This document shows, piece after piece, positions 43,018 to 52,101 of a DNA stretch of 64,000 nucleotides. Positions within the stretch are counted from its first letter, which is position 1; each line of letters starts with the position of its first letter. The stretch covers positions 86,147-150,146 of the forward strand of contig NZ_VLNT01000005.1 in NCBI RefSeq assembly GCF_007421815.1, in the 5' to 3' direction. A program made the position numbers and the translations under genes. This stretch comes from Aeromicrobium piscarium (lineage in GTDB: Bacteria > Actinomycetota > Actinomycetes > Propionibacteriales > Nocardioidaceae). The notes under the pieces were generated by a model, which saw nothing but the letters and a program-made list of their open reading frames with translations, did not search any database and had not been told where the DNA came from.

Positions 43018-44075
43018 CTCGCTCCCCCGACGTTCAGGCCTTCGTCGCCGCCGAGCTTCAGCGGGGTCTCCTCCAGGCCGAGTATCGGGATCGCCGGGAT
43101 GACGATCTGCCCCTTCAACTCGCAGAGGTAGAAGTTGAAGTAACTGCCGCTCGACGCCGCGTTGCCGAGGGTCTCGGCCTTGTGGGGCATGATCTGGATC
43201 GATGTCGACAAGGCCGTGAGGTTCTCATCAGTGCTCAGATTGGCCGTCAGCGCGTTCAGCTGCCGGACATCCTCGGCGAGCGCCGGGCGGCCCTGCTGGA
43301 GCAGATCGGCGGTCTCGGTCGAGAGCGCCGAGACCGAGTCGATCGAGTTCAAGATCGCATCGCGGTCCTCGGCCAGGCCGCTGACGAACTGCTGCAGCGT
43401 GTCGATCGTGCGGGTGAGCTCCGCATCGCGGCTGCCGATCATGTCCAGCGTCTCGCTGAGGTTGACGATGACATCGCCGATGAGTTCGTCGCGGTCCGCG
43501 AGCGTGGAGGTCAGCGATGCCGTCCGTGCGAGCAGGGTCTCGACATTGCCGCTCTCGCCCTGGAAGGTCTGCACGATCTCGAAGGCCAGCTGGTTGGTGT
43601 CATCGGGCGACAGCGCCTGGAAGACCGGCTTGAAGCCGTTGAGCAGCACATTGAGATCGAGTGCTTCCTGGGTCTGGTCGACGCCGATCGTCTCCCCCGC
43701 CTTCAATCGTTCCGAGGCGCCCTCGGCGCCCTGCGTCAGGGCGATGTAACGCTGACCGACGAGGTTACGGAACTTGATGGTGACATGGGTGTTCTGCGTG
43801 AGCGGAACCTCGCGATCGACCGCGAAGGTGACCTCCGCCTGGTCGCGGTCGACGATGTCGATGTCGCGCACCGAACCCACCCGGACGCCGGCGATGCGGA
43901 CCTCGTCGCCCTTGGCGACTCCGGTGACGTCCTCGAAGACCGCCGTGTACTCGGTGCGCTGGTCGAAGAAGGTCGCGCCGAGGGTGAGGGCGAGCACCCA
44001 CGTGGTCGCCGCGGTGAACGCGAGGAAGATCGACAGCTTGATCGCCGCCGACGCCGATGCCTTATCGAGCTTCAC
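43005..44075 (-). CDS. mceB: MCE-family protein MceB
   Basis: 356 residues from GTG 44075. Transmembrane helix (IKLSIFLAFTAATTWVLALT), MCE domain (GVAKGDEVRIAGVRVGSVRD; LVGQRYIALTQG) and a helical domain. The C-terminus includes SSGSYFNFYLCELKGQI, characteristic of MceB. It overlaps mceA by 14 nt. Confidence 0.93.
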   Translation of the reverse strand: MKLDKASASAAIKLSIFLAFTAATTWVLALTLGATFFDQRTEYTAVFEDVTGVAKGDEVRIAGVRVGSVRDIDIVDRDQAEVTFAVDREVPLTQNTHVTIKFRNLVGQRYIALTQGAEGASERLKAGETIGVDQTQEALDLNVLLNGFKPVFQALSPDDTNQLAFEIVQTFQGESGNVETLLARTASLTSTLADRDELIGDVIVNLSETLDMIGSRDAELTRTIDTLQQFVSGLAEDRDAILNSIDSVSALSTETADLLQQGRPALAEDVRQLNALTANLSTDENLTALSTSIQIMPHKAETLGNAASSGSYFNFYLCELKGQIVIPAIPILGLEETPLKLGGDEGLNVGGARCAS

Positions 44076-45453
44076 TGATCTTCACCTCCGATCCCCGTAG
44101 GAGAGGGCTCACCAGCAGCGGCGCGAGGTCGGACAGCTCCTCGGCCTGCTGTCCCGTCTGCGCGGCGACGAGGGACTTGACCGCCGTGCGCTGCGCCGCC
44201 GTGTCGGACAGCACGCTGGGCTGCACCGCGGCGTCCAGCGAGGCGGCACCGGGTGCCACCCGCTCGAAGTCCTCGGGGGTGCCGAACTTGCCGTTGTGGT
44301 CGCTGTTGACGCCGATGAGCTTGTAGACATCGGCGGGCACGCTGAACGGATTCTCCTGCGGGTACGGGTTCTCGCCGTTGACCGCCTGTTCCAGGCTGAG
44401 ACAGGTGGGCTGTGCGGCATCGGCGGTATCGAGGGTCTGCTGGGAGACCTCGGCGCGCTCGCTCTCCTCGTACCCCGTGGGCTGACCGGCGAGCGGCAGA
44501 AGCTCCAGGTTGATGTGGACGGTCTGGTCACGAAGCACCGAGTCCAACCGCGGCCGCAGCTCGGCCATGGCGTCGAGGAAGCAGGGGAAGGTGCCGGAAT
44601 AGCGGTCGAGGACCTCGACGACCGGGGCTGTCTGCCGCGGCACGGTGACGAGGTTCTCGGCGTTCACGTCGACGAACTCGGTCAGGGTGTCGGCCAGCGC
44701 CGTGCCCTCGTTGAAGAAGGCGAGCAGCTGCGACTGCTTGGCCACGACGGTGTCACCGGTGAAGACCGCGTTCTCCAGGAGCCGGCCGATATCGGGCATC
44801 GCATCGGCGTAGCCGTCCGCGACCGTGCCGAGGGCGGTCAGGTCGTCGATCAGCTGCGGCACCTCCGGGTTGATCTCACGGAGGTAGTCGCGTGCTGTCA
44901 CCAGCGTCTCGCCGAGTTGCTCACCGCGACCTTCGAGGGCCTGCGAGACCGCCGAGAGGGTGTAGGCGACGTCCTGCGGATCGACGGCGGTGAGCAGCGG
45001 ATAGAGGTCGTTGAGCAGCTCCTCGATCTCGACCGGCACCTCGGCGCGGGCGATGACATCGCCGGCTTGCAGGGTGTCGCCGGTCGCCTTGGCGGGCGGG
45101 ACCAGCGATACCTGCTTCTCACCGAACAGCGTCTTGGGCACGATCTGGCCCGTGACTCCGGCGGGGATGCGATCGATGTAGTCGGGGTCCATCGCGAGCT
45201 TCATCGTGACCTGCCGACCGTCGGTCTGCACATCGCGGACCTCTCCGACGCGCATGCCGCGCAGCTTGACGTCGGCATTGCTCGGCAGGCTCGCGCCGGC
45301 GGTGCTGGCATACATCGTGACCGGCACCGAGGACACGAACTGCTTGGTGAAGAACGCGTAGGTGACCCACACGAAGAAGAGGACCAGCGCCAGGAAGAGG
45401 ATCCCGAGGATGCGGATCGAGGCGGTGCGCTCCAGGACAGGTGTACGTGCCAT
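44062..45453 (-). CDS. mceA: MCE-family protein MceA
   Basis: 463 residues, starting one base after the yrbEB stop. Transmembrane helix (RILGILFLALVLFFVWVTYA), MCE domain (about residues 45-125: SLPSNADVKLRGMRVGEVRD; LFGEKQVSLVPP), a long helical domain and an extended C-terminus with alanine/glutamine-rich helices. Six different Mce subunits are thought to form a heterohexamer spanning the periplasm for lipid or steroid import. Confidence 0.93.
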   Translation of the reverse strand: MARTPVLERTASIRILGILFLALVLFFVWVTYAFFTKQFVSSVPVTMYASTAGASLPSNADVKLRGMRVGEVRDVQTDGRQVTMKLAMDPDYIDRIPAGVTGQIVPKTLFGEKQVSLVPPAKATGDTLQAGDVIARAEVPVEIEELLNDLYPLLTAVDPQDVAYTLSAVSQALEGRGEQLGETLVTARDYLREINPEVPQLIDDLTALGTVADGYADAMPDIGRLLENAVFTGDTVVAKQSQLLAFFNEGTALADTLTEFVDVNAENLVTVPRQTAPVVEVLDRYSGTFPCFLDAMAELRPRLDSVLRDQTVHINLELLPLAGQPTGYEESERAEVSQQTLDTADAAQPTCLSLEQAVNGENPYPQENPFSVPADVYKLIGVNSDHNGKFGTPEDFERVAPGAASLDAAVQPSVLSDTAAQRTAVKSLVAAQTGQQAEELSDLAPLLVSPLLRGSEVKISEAR

Positions 45454-45454
45454 G

Positions 45455-46288
45455 TCAACCAGCCAGCCTTACGGTGACGTTGGTGCCCCAGATCGCCATC
45501 GAGGCCAGCAGGTCCACGACGGTGATCGCGACGATCGACGTGCGCACCGCTCGGCCGACCGCGACGCCGACACCCGCCGGTCCGCCCGACGCGTAGTAGC
45601 CGTAGTAGCAGTGGATCAAGATGACCACCACGGCGAAGATCAGCACCTTGGCGAAGGACCAGAGGACGTCCTCGGGGGGCAGGAAGGTCATGAAGTAGTG
45701 GTCGTAGGTGCCCTGGCTCTGACCGAACATCCGGGTGATGGTCAGCCGGGTCGCGAAGTAGGACGACAGCAGTCCCACGATGTACAGCGGGATGACGGCC
45801 ACCAGGCCGGCCAGGACGCGCGTGGTGACGAGATAGGGCAGCGACGGGATCGCCATGACCTCCAGCGCGTCGACCTCCTCGCTGATACGCATCGCGCCGA
45901 GCTGTGCGGTGAAGCCACACCCGACGGTCGCCGCCAGCGCGATGCCCGCGACGATCGGCGCGATCTCCCTGGTGTTGAAGTAGGCCGAGACGAAACCGGT
46001 CAGCGGCGCGGTGCCGAGCTGGTCGAGTGCGGCGAAGGACTGGATGCCGACCTCGGTACCGGTGAAGAAGGTCATCGCCGTGATGACGCCGACGGTGCCG
46101 CCGATGAGGGCGAGCGAGCCCGAGCCCAGCGCCACCTCGGCCAGCAGTCGCATGATCTCGCGGCTGTAGTTGGCGATGGTGCGCGGTATCGACATGAGCA
46201 CGCGCACGTAGAAGAGCATCTGCCGGCCGAGGGTGTCCAGGGTCCCCAGCGGCTGTTCGTAGAGAGCGGAGAGGCGAGCCATGATCAC
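45455..46288 (-). CDS. MlaE-family ABC permease YrbEB
   Basis: 277 residues with five or six membrane segments and the MlaE signature EEVDALEVMAIPSLPYLVTTR. One of two permeases that pair with the Mkl ATPase. GTG 46288 overlaps the yrbEA stop as GTGA; ATG 46282, with AGGGG nine nt upstream, is an equally good start. Confidence 0.93.
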   Translation of the reverse strand: MIMARLSALYEQPLGTLDTLGRQMLFYVRVLMSIPRTIANYSREIMRLLAEVALGSGSLALIGGTVGVITAMTFFTGTEVGIQSFAALDQLGTAPLTGFVSAYFNTREIAPIVAGIALAATVGCGFTAQLGAMRISEEVDALEVMAIPSLPYLVTTRVLAGLVAVIPLYIVGLLSSYFATRLTITRMFGQSQGTYDHYFMTFLPPEDVLWSFAKVLIFAVVVILIHCYYGYYASGGPAGVGVAVGRAVRTSIVAITVVDLLASMAIWGTNVTVRLAG

Positions 46289-47064
46289 ATCCCCTTGGGC
46301 GGGACAAGCTGCAGGTACACCGCCGAGATCACGAAGTTGACGACGAACAGCAGCGTGAACGTGATAACGACGGCCTCGTTGACGGCGTCGCCGACTCCCT
46401 TCGGACCGCCCTTGGCGTTCATGCCCTTGTAAGCGGCCACGATGGCGGCCAGGAAGCCGAAGATCATCGACTTCACCATCGCCTGGAGCAGGTCGGGCAC
46501 CTGCGCGAGTGCGGAGAACGAGGCGATATAGGCGCCGGGGGTGCCGTCCTGCAGCACCACGTTGAAGAAGTAGCCGCCGGCGACACCGACGATCGTGACC
46601 AGCCCGTTGAGCGCGACGGCCACCATGACGCAGGCCCAGACCCGCGGGACGACGAGCCGGTGGATGGGATCGATCCCGAGCACCATCATGGCGTCGAGCT
46701 CCTCGCGGATCTTGCGAGCGCCGAAGTCCGAGGCGATCGCCGAGCCCGCCGCGCCCGCGATGAGCAGCGCGGTGGCGATCGGCCCAGCCTCCTTGACGAC
46801 GGCGAGCACGGCCGCCGAGCCGGTGAACGACTGCGCGCCGAACTGCTGGATCAGGCCGCCGACCTGCAGGGCGATGACGGCGCCGAAGGGGATCGCCACG
46901 AACATCGTCGGGATGATCGTGACCGTCACGATGAACCAGGCCTGCTGGAGGAACTCGCGGAACTGGAACGGCAGGCGGAAGGTCGTGACGACGACGTCGA
47001 TCATGAAGGCGAAGAGTCCGCCGGCGATACGTGCGGGAGCAGCGACGGCGGACGTCACGCTCAT
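46285..47064 (-). CDS. MlaE-family ABC permease YrbEA
   Basis: 259 residues from ATG 47064, overlapping the ATPase stop as ATGA. Five or six membrane segments and the MlaE motif REELDAMMVLGIDPIHRLVV. Forms the transmembrane core with YrbEB. The frame extends upstream of 47064 but only inside the ATPase gene. Confidence 0.94.
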   Translation of the reverse strand: MSVTSAVAAPARIAGGLFAFMIDVVVTTFRLPFQFREFLQQAWFIVTVTIIPTMFVAIPFGAVIALQVGGLIQQFGAQSFTGSAAVLAVVKEAGPIATALLIAGAAGSAIASDFGARKIREELDAMMVLGIDPIHRLVVPRVWACVMVAVALNGLVTIVGVAGGYFFNVVLQDGTPGAYIASFSALAQVPDLLQAMVKSMIFGFLAAIVAAYKGMNAKGGPKGVGDAVNEAVVITFTLLFVVNFVISAVYLQLVPPKGM

Positions 47065-48017
47065 CCGGCGCTCCCCGGGGTCGCGACCGCGTCGTCGAAG
47101 GAGCCGGGAGGAGGAACGACCCCGTTCTCCCGGCACCACTGGCCGGCCGGACGCTCCGACCGCCGGGGCAGGCCGTTGCTCGGCTCGAGCTGGCGGGTGA
47201 TCGGGGGCAGCGGGGGCATGTCGAAGCCGGCCTCGGCGGCGAGCTCGTCGGCGTCCTTCTCCTCGCTCATGCCGATCGGGCCGACCCGCTGGGCGTTAAG
47301 GAACTGGGCGACGACCGGCTCCGTGCTGCTCAGCAGCATCTCGCGCGGGCCGAACATCGCCAGGTGCTTGTGGTAGAGCAGGCCGATGTTGTCCGGGACC
47401 GTGCGGGCGGTGTTGATGTCGTGGGTGACGATCAGGAAGGTGGCATCGATCTGCGCGTTGAGATCGATGAAGAGCTGGTTGATATAGGCGGTGCGTACCG
47501 GATCGAGACCCGAGTCGGGCTCGTCGATGAGCAGGATCTCCGGGTCCAGCACGAGGGCGCGGGCCAACCCGGCGCGCTTGCGCATACCGCCGGAGATCTC
47601 GCCCGGGAGCTTGTCCTCGGCTCCGACCAGACCCGTGAGGTCCATCTTCTCCATGACGATCTTGCGGATCTCGGATTCGGACTTCTTGGTGTGCTCGCGC
47701 AGCGGGAAGGCGACATTGTCGAAGAGGGTCATCGACCCGAACATCGCGCCGTCCTGGAAGAGCACGCCGAAGAGCTTGCGAACCTCGTACAGCTCCCGCT
47801 CGGGGCAGCTGGCGATATCGACTCCCTCGATGACCACGCTGCCCTCATTGGGCTTGACCAGCCCGATGAGGGTCTTCAGGAAGACCGACTTGCCCGTGCC
47901 CGACGGGCCGAGCATGACCGACACCTCGCCCGCCGGCAATGTCAGCGTGACATCACGCCAGATGAGTTGCTTGCCGAACTTCTTGGTCAGCCCAGTGACC
48001 GCTACCTCGACTCCCAC
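47061..48017 (-). CDS. mkl: Mkl/MlaF-type ABC transporter ATPase
   Basis: 318 residues from GTG 48017, preceded by AGGAGG. Walker A GPSGTGKS, signature ISGGMRKRAGLARALVLDP, Walker B ILLIDEPDSGLDP and THD switch. A C-terminal extension beyond the cassette (about residues 240-318, Pro/Glu-rich) resembles that of M. tuberculosis Mkl (Rv0655), which lies at the same place beside rplL and powers Mce importers. It heads the eleven-gene mce operon. Confidence 0.94.
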   Translation of the reverse strand: MGVEVAVTGLTKKFGKQLIWRDVTLTLPAGEVSVMLGPSGTGKSVFLKTLIGLVKPNEGSVVIEGVDIASCPERELYEVRKLFGVLFQDGAMFGSMTLFDNVAFPLREHTKKSESEIRKIVMEKMDLTGLVGAEDKLPGEISGGMRKRAGLARALVLDPEILLIDEPDSGLDPVRTAYINQLFIDLNAQIDATFLIVTHDINTARTVPDNIGLLYHKHLAMFGPREMLLSSTEPVVAQFLNAQRVGPIGMSEEKDADELAAEAGFDMPPLPPITRQLEPSNGLPRRSERPAGQWCRENGVVPPPGSFDDAVATPGSAG

Positions 48018-48104
48018 CAGCCCTCCTCCTGCCTGGTCGAATCCTGCCGCGGGCTCTTCTCCCTGTGACCCCCGACACAAGCTCCAACGAGCCGATCTGA
48101 CAAA

Positions 48105-48186
48105 GGTCACGGCCAGTTACACAGAAAGTGACTCACGAGTAACAGTCCGCCGCGACGAGGGCTCATGCACGGTAACTCACCGTGAC
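48105..48186. promoter_or_regulatory. Cluster of GTNAC motifs upstream of the mce operon
   Basis: Within 82 nt upstream of mkl there are GGTCAC (48105), GTTAC (48116), GTGAC (48128), GTAAC (48139), GGTAAC (48171) and GTGAC (48182). GTTAC and GTAAC are inverted copies. The clustering suggests binding sites for a regulator of the mce operon; the regulator is not in the window. The rest of the 48018-48352 gap has one repeat unit and the rplL terminator. Confidence 0.4.
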
Positions 48187-48258
48187 CCCCATGGCCACTC
48201 GACCGATCGCTGGCGGCTCTCACGTGCCGCGAGGCCCGCCGGATCGGGCACCCACTCG

Positions 48259-48282
48259 GGGCGGTGAGCCATCAACCACCCG
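48259..48282. repeat. Single repeat unit with family A body and family B head
   Basis: GGCGGTGAGCCATCAACCAC carries the GCGGTGAG head of family B and the CATCAACC body of family A. It lies 15 nt beyond the rplL terminator. Confidence 0.55.
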
Positions 48283-48296
48283 CGCCTCCACATGAC

Positions 48297-48329
48297 GAAG
48301 CGCCCGCCCCCTACGGGGACGGGCGCTTC
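48297..48329 (-). terminator. Terminator of rplJL
   Basis: Arms GAAGCGCCCGCCCC and its complement (with one bulged A) around a 4-nt CTAC loop, 23 nt beyond the rplL stop. Confidence 0.82.
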
Positions 48330-48352
48330 GCGCGGAGTACGTCAGCGACGTG

Positions 48353-48745
48353 TCACTTGAGGGTGACGCTGGCGCCGGCGCCTTCGAGGGCCTCCTTGGC
48401 CTTCTCGGCGGCCTCCTTGTTGACGCCCTCGAGGATCGCCTTGGGAGCGCCCTCGACGAGGTCCTTGGCCTCCTTGAGACCCAGGCTCGTGAGGCCACGG
48501 ACCTCCTTGATGACCTGGATCTTCTTGTCGCCGGCCGACTCGAGGACGACATCGAACTCGTCCTGCTCGGCGGCCTCGCCACCGGCGTCGCCGCCGGCAG
48601 CCGGGGCGCCGGCCGCGGCCACGGCCACCGGAGCGGCGGCGGTGACGTCGAAGGTCTCCTCGAACTGCTTCACGAACTCGCTGAGCTCGATCAGCGTCAT
48701 CTCCTTGAACGCGTCGAGCAGTTCATCGGTGCTGAGCTTCGCCAT
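48353..48745 (-). CDS. rplL: 50S ribosomal protein L7/L12
   Basis: 130 residues. N-terminal dimerisation helix region ([20 protein letters not shown]), Ala/Gly-rich hinge and the C-terminal factor-binding domain ([20 protein letters not shown]). Multiple copies bind L10 to form the stalk that recruits EF-Tu and EF-G. It follows rplJ after 59 nt. Confidence 0.97.
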   Translation of the reverse strand: MAKLSTDELLDAFKEMTLIELSEFVKQFEETFDVTAAAPVAVAAAGAPAAGGDAGGEAAEQDEFDVVLESAGDKKIQVIKEVRGLTSLGLKEAKDLVEGAPKAILEGVNKEAAEKAKEALEGAGASVTLK

Positions 48746-48804
48746 GGTGTGGCGTCCTTTCTAAGTGTGAGACCCCGAGGGGGCCCCGATGGTGATCGGG
48801 CGGT

Positions 48805-49416
48805 TCAGCCCTCGGTGCTTTCACCCGACTCGGCCGCGGGGGCCTCGTCGGCGGTCGCGGCCTCGGTGGCGGGAGCTTCCCCACCGGCGAGGACGCTGGG
48901 ATCGGCCTGAGCCTTGTCCTGCAGAGCCGCCACGGTACGGGCGGTCTTGGACAACGGCGCCTGGAACAGGGCCGCGGCCTTGCTCAGGTTGGCCTTCATG
49001 CCGCCCGCGAGCTTGGCGAGGAGGACCTCGCGCGACTCGAGGTCGGCCAGCTTGTTGATCTCGTCGGCCGAGAGGGACTTCCCGTCGAGGAAGCCGCCCT
49101 TGATGACGAGCTGGGTGTTCGCCTTCGCGAAGTCACGCAGTCCCTTCGCCGCTTCCACCACATCGCCGTTGATGAAGGCGATGGCGGTCGGTCCGGTGAG
49201 CAGCTCGTCAGCGAGCTCGACACCGGCGTCCTTGGCAGCGATCTTGGTCAGCGTGTTCTTGGCGACGGCATAGCTCGCGGCCTGACCAAGCGAGCGCCGC
49301 AGTTCCTGCAGCTGCTTGACCGACAGGCCACGGTACTCGGTGAGAACGACACCGTTCGACTCGCGGAAGCTCTCCGCGATCTCGGCGACAGCGGCGGTCT
49401 TGTCCGGGCGTGCCAT
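48805..49416 (-). CDS. rplJ: 50S ribosomal protein L10
   Basis: 203 residues from ATG 49416 ([14 protein letters not shown] follows). The RNA-binding N-terminal domain with [18 protein letters not shown] and KNTL is intact; the C-terminus carries an acidic Ala/Glu-rich tail after the L12-binding helix. The frame continues upstream into the leader but is not conserved. An attenuator-like hairpin lies in the leader. Confidence 0.96.
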   Translation of the reverse strand: MARPDKTAAVAEIAESFRESNGVVLTEYRGLSVKQLQELRRSLGQAASYAVAKNTLTKIAAKDAGVELADELLTGPTAIAFINGDVVEAAKGLRDFAKANTQLVIKGGFLDGKSLSADEINKLADLESREVLLAKLAGGMKANLSKAAALFQAPLSKTARTVAALQDKAQADPSVLAGGEAPATEAATADEAPAAESGESTEG

Positions 49417-49469
49417 GGGTCTCCTTCCAGCACTGGTTCGATGCCAAAGGACCGGTCCCGACACGACAA

Positions 49470-49498
49470 AAGCGCCCCGGCGCAGGCGCGGGACGCTT
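49470..49498 (-). promoter_or_regulatory. rplJ leader hairpin, attenuator-like
   Basis: In the minus-strand transcript AAGCGTCCCG and CGGGGCGCTT pair (one G-U) around a 9-nt loop, followed by TTTT. It is 53 nt upstream of the rplJ start and downstream of the likely promoter, so it could terminate early and be controlled by L10-L12 binding to the leader, as known for rplJL operons of other bacteria. Confidence 0.6.
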
Positions 49499-49712
49499 CT
49501 TTGGACTCCGTGGAGCCCCAGAGGACGTACACTCACCTGCGCGGGCCGCCCAGACGGGCGCTTGGGGCTCTTCGGGTGAATCGCCACCGGCGGTCTTCGG
49601 CAGGATCCATCGTAGACGGCCCCTCCCCCGAACTCCAAATCGGGGTCGGCCAGAGCCAACGTGGCCTCGCTCCAGCGCGGCTACGCCCTGACGCGCTGGC
49701 TCCACCGCGTCG

Positions 49713-49775
49713 GCCGCGGCCTCTCGCTACTCGACCACCGGGGTCTCCGTGGAACGAGCCCGCGTGTCGAGATCA
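49713..49775. repeat. Degenerate intergenic element, family F (TCGAGTAGCGAG)
   Basis: On the minus strand GTGGTCGAGTAGCGAG preceded by GGTGATCTCGACACGC: the pairing of a GGTCTCGATACGC-like word with a GTCGAGTAGCGAG word resembles an intergenic element common in actinobacterial genomes. It lies between the rplJ leader and the LppX-type gene. Confidence 0.45.
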
Positions 49776-49783
49776 CCAGGGCC

Positions 49784-49833
49784 GGGATGACGAAGGGCGG
49801 GACCGCATCAGCGGTCCCGCCCTTCGTCATCCC
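49784..49833. terminator. Terminator of the LppX-type lipoprotein gene
   Basis: A perfect 23-bp stem (arm contains GACGAAGGGCGGGACCGC) with an ATCA loop, 7 nt past the stop codon. Probably bidirectional. Confidence 0.88.
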
Positions 49834-49840
49834 GCTCAGA

Positions 49841-50647
49841 TCAGCTGCCAGCCATGCCGCCGAAGGGGTCCTGGTCGGTGATCTCGTCATCGGACGGAGC
49901 GTCGATCGAGACGTCCTCGCCCCACTTGCTCCACTCGATGGTCGAGGTGCCCATACCCGGGATCTCGATGTCCATCTGACGCGGCAGGTTGTCCTCGCCG
50001 ACGTACATCACGTACTCGAAGGTCTCCGGAGCGCCGACCGTGTCCTGACCCTGGGCCTCCATCACCTTGGCGGCGTCGAGGGTCAGGTTGTACTTGGTGG
50101 TCGAGACGCCGTCGATCTCACCGCCGTCGCCGGCCTCTTCGAAGGAGGTGATCGAGTCGTTCATCGCCTCGATCTGCGCGGCGGGGTTCGACTGCTCGAG
50201 GATGTCGCTGAACTCCGCGCCGAGCGGGTTCGACTCATCGGTGAGGTCGATCTTGACGAACTTGTCCTCGGTCATCTGGCCCATGTTCATGTAGATGACC
50301 TGGTCGACCATCCGCATGTCCATCGAGGTGCCCTCGGGCGCGCCCATGCCCTCCATGTCCATCGAGAGCGACATCGCGACATCGGCGGGATCGTCGGCGA
50401 GCACCGTGTCACCCTCCATGGTGATCGGCGTGCCCATCATGTCCATCGTCATCGTCATGTGAGCGGTGCCGGCGTCCAGCTGCGCCTTGGAGATCTCTTC
50501 GGCGAAGTTCTCTTGCGTCAGCTCGACGTCCTTGTCCTCGCCCACCCCCTCCGAGGAGCCGGAGCCACCACCGGAATCATCGGATCCACACGCGGAGACG
50601 AACAACAGGGCCAGCGTGGCCAGCAGGGCTGGCAGGAGCTTCCTCAT
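49841..50647 (-). CDS. LppX/LprAFG-type lipoprotein
   Basis: 268 residues from ATG 50647. Signal peptide with lipobox VSAC (Cys at about 21) and a Gly/Ser-rich linker, then a methionine-rich domain (MTMTMDMMG; MSLSMDMEGMG; IYMNMGQM) with YVGEDNLPRQMDIEI near the C-terminus, typical of the LppX_LprAFG superfamily whose mycobacterial members carry triacylated glycolipids. Its place between rplA and rplJ, next to an mce operon, suggests a lipid-handling role, which is inference. It has its own terminator. Confidence 0.75.
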   Translation of the reverse strand: MRKLLPALLATLALLFVSACGSDDSGGGSGSSEGVGEDKDVELTQENFAEEISKAQLDAGTAHMTMTMDMMGTPITMEGDTVLADDPADVAMSLSMDMEGMGAPEGTSMDMRMVDQVIYMNMGQMTEDKFVKIDLTDESNPLGAEFSDILEQSNPAAQIEAMNDSITSFEEAGDGGEIDGVSTTKYNLTLDAAKVMEAQGQDTVGAPETFEYVMYVGEDNLPRQMDIEIPGMGTSTIEWSKWGEDVSIDAPSDDEITDQDPFGGMAGS

Positions 50648-50726
50648 GTCCACGACCCTACCGGCACCGGGCCCGCGTGTCCGTTTGGGGGCGGATGCCT
50701 GTGATCTCCACGACACACCAGAACGG

Positions 50727-50761
50727 CAACGCCCCCGCCTCGAAACGAGGCGGGGGCGTTG
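50727..50761. terminator. Terminator of the rplKA unit
   Basis: A perfect 16-bp stem (arm CAACGCCCCCGCCTCG) with an AAA loop, 20 nt past the rplA stop. Confidence 0.9.
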
Positions 50762-50781
50762 CGTCGGACGCGAGCGGAGGC

Positions 50782-51495
50782 TCAGGCCTCCTCGGAGGCG
50801 AAGTCGCGCAGGTGCGTCGGGTCGACCGGGATGCCCGGACCGTTGCTGGTCGAGACCGTGACCTTCTTGAGGTAGCGGCCCTTGGAGCTGGACGGCTTGA
50901 GACGCATGATCTCGTCGATCGCGGCGCCGTAGTTCTCGGCGAGCTGCTCGGCGCCGAAGGACGCCTTGCCGATCACGAAGTGGAGGTTGGCGTGACGGTC
51001 GACGCGGAAGTCGATCTTGCCGCCCTTGATGTCGCCGACGGCCTTGGCGACATCGGGGGTGACCGTGCCGGTCTTGGGGTTGGGCATGAGGTTGCGCGGG
51101 CCGAGGACGCGACCGAGGCGGCCGACCTTGCCCATCATGTCCGGGGTGGCGACGACCGCGTCGAAGTCCAGCCAGCCCTCGCTGACCTTCTCGACCATGT
51201 CATCGGAGCCCACGAAGTCGGCTCCGGCCTCACGGGCGGCGTCCGCATTGGCGCCGGTGGCGAAGACCAGGACCCTGGCGGTCTTGCCGGTGCCGTGCGG
51301 GAGGTTGACCGTGCCGCGGACCATCTGATCGGCCTTGCGGGGGTCGACGCCCAGGCGGACCGAGACGTCCACCGTGGAGTCGTAGTTCTTGCTGCCCGCC
51401 TCCTTGGCGAGCGTGGTCGCCTGGAGCGGTGTGTAGAGGTTGTCGCGATCGATCTTGGCCGCGACGGCGCGGTACGCCTTGCTGTGCTGTGGCAT
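50782..51495 (-). CDS. rplA: 50S ribosomal protein L1
   Basis: 237 residues, full length, starting [10 protein letters not shown]. The conserved RNA-binding parts are present ([46 protein letters not shown]). It binds 23S rRNA at the L1 stalk and often represses its own operon. It follows rplK after 67 nt. Confidence 0.97.
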   Translation of the reverse strand: MPQHSKAYRAVAAKIDRDNLYTPLQATTLAKEAGSKNYDSTVDVSVRLGVDPRKADQMVRGTVNLPHGTGKTARVLVFATGANADAAREAGADFVGSDDMVEKVSEGWLDFDAVVATPDMMGKVGRLGRVLGPRNLMPNPKTGTVTPDVAKAVGDIKGGKIDFRVDRHANLHFVIGKASFGAEQLAENYGAAIDEIMRLKPSSSKGRYLKKVTVSTSNGPGIPVDPTHLRDFASEEA

Positions 51496-51562
51496 GTCTG
51501 GTGTCTCTTTCTGACCAGGTGTGGTGCGGGTCCAGCCGACCCTCCCACGGTGTCGGGTGGTG

Positions 51563-51991
51563 TCAGTCGGTGGTGACGCCCATGGAGCGCGCGGTGCCCG
51601 CGACGATCTTCATGGCGCCCTCGACGTCATTGGCGTTGAGGTCCGGGAGCTTGGTCTGGGCGATCTCGCGGATCTGATCCTGCGTGATCTTGCCGACCTT
51701 GTCACGGTGCGGAACGGCCGAGCCCTTGCTCAGGCCAGCGGCCTTCTTGATGAGCTCAGCGGCCGGCGGCGTCTTGGTGATGAAGTCGAAGGAACGATCC
51801 TCGTAGATCGTGATCTCGACGGGCACCACGTTGCCACGCATGGATTCCGTCGCGGCGTTGTACGCCTTGCAGAACTCCATGATGTTGACGCCGTGCGGGC
51901 CCAGGGCCGTACCGACCGGCGGGGCCGGGTTGGCCTGGCCGGCCTGCAGCTGCACCTTGACGACGGCAGCGACTTTCTTCTTGGGAGGCAT
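51563..51991 (-). CDS. rplK: 50S ribosomal protein L11
   Basis: 142 residues starting [10 protein letters not shown], with the proline-rich N-terminal domain ([20 protein letters not shown]) that binds thiostrepton-type antibiotics and the C-terminal rRNA-binding domain. It forms part of the GTPase-associated centre. It follows nusG after 110 nt. Confidence 0.97.
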   Translation of the reverse strand: MPPKKKVAAVVKVQLQAGQANPAPPVGTALGPHGVNIMEFCKAYNAATESMRGNVVPVEITIYEDRSFDFITKTPPAAELIKKAAGLSKGSAVPHRDKVGKITQDQIREIAQTKLPDLNANDVEGAMKIVAGTARSMGVTTD

Positions 51992-52029
51992 TGCTGTGGG
52001 TCCTTACTAGGTATTTCCTACTGTGGTGA

Positions 52030-52085
52030 TGAGGTCTCGATACGCCGTCCCACTCTACTGACAGAGTCCTCGCGGCTTCTCGACC
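52030..52085. repeat. Degenerate intergenic element, family F
   Basis: GAGGTCTCGATACGCC (52030) and GCGGCTTCTCGACC (52071) bracket about 25 nt between nusG and rplK. The words resemble the element at 49713-49775. Confidence 0.4.
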
Positions 52086-52101
52086 TTTGACCGCTGGGCG
52101 A

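Noticed and set aside
49681-49890. Short minus-strand ORF covering the LppX-type terminator
   Set aside because: It translates the terminator hairpin and family F repeat; not protein-like.
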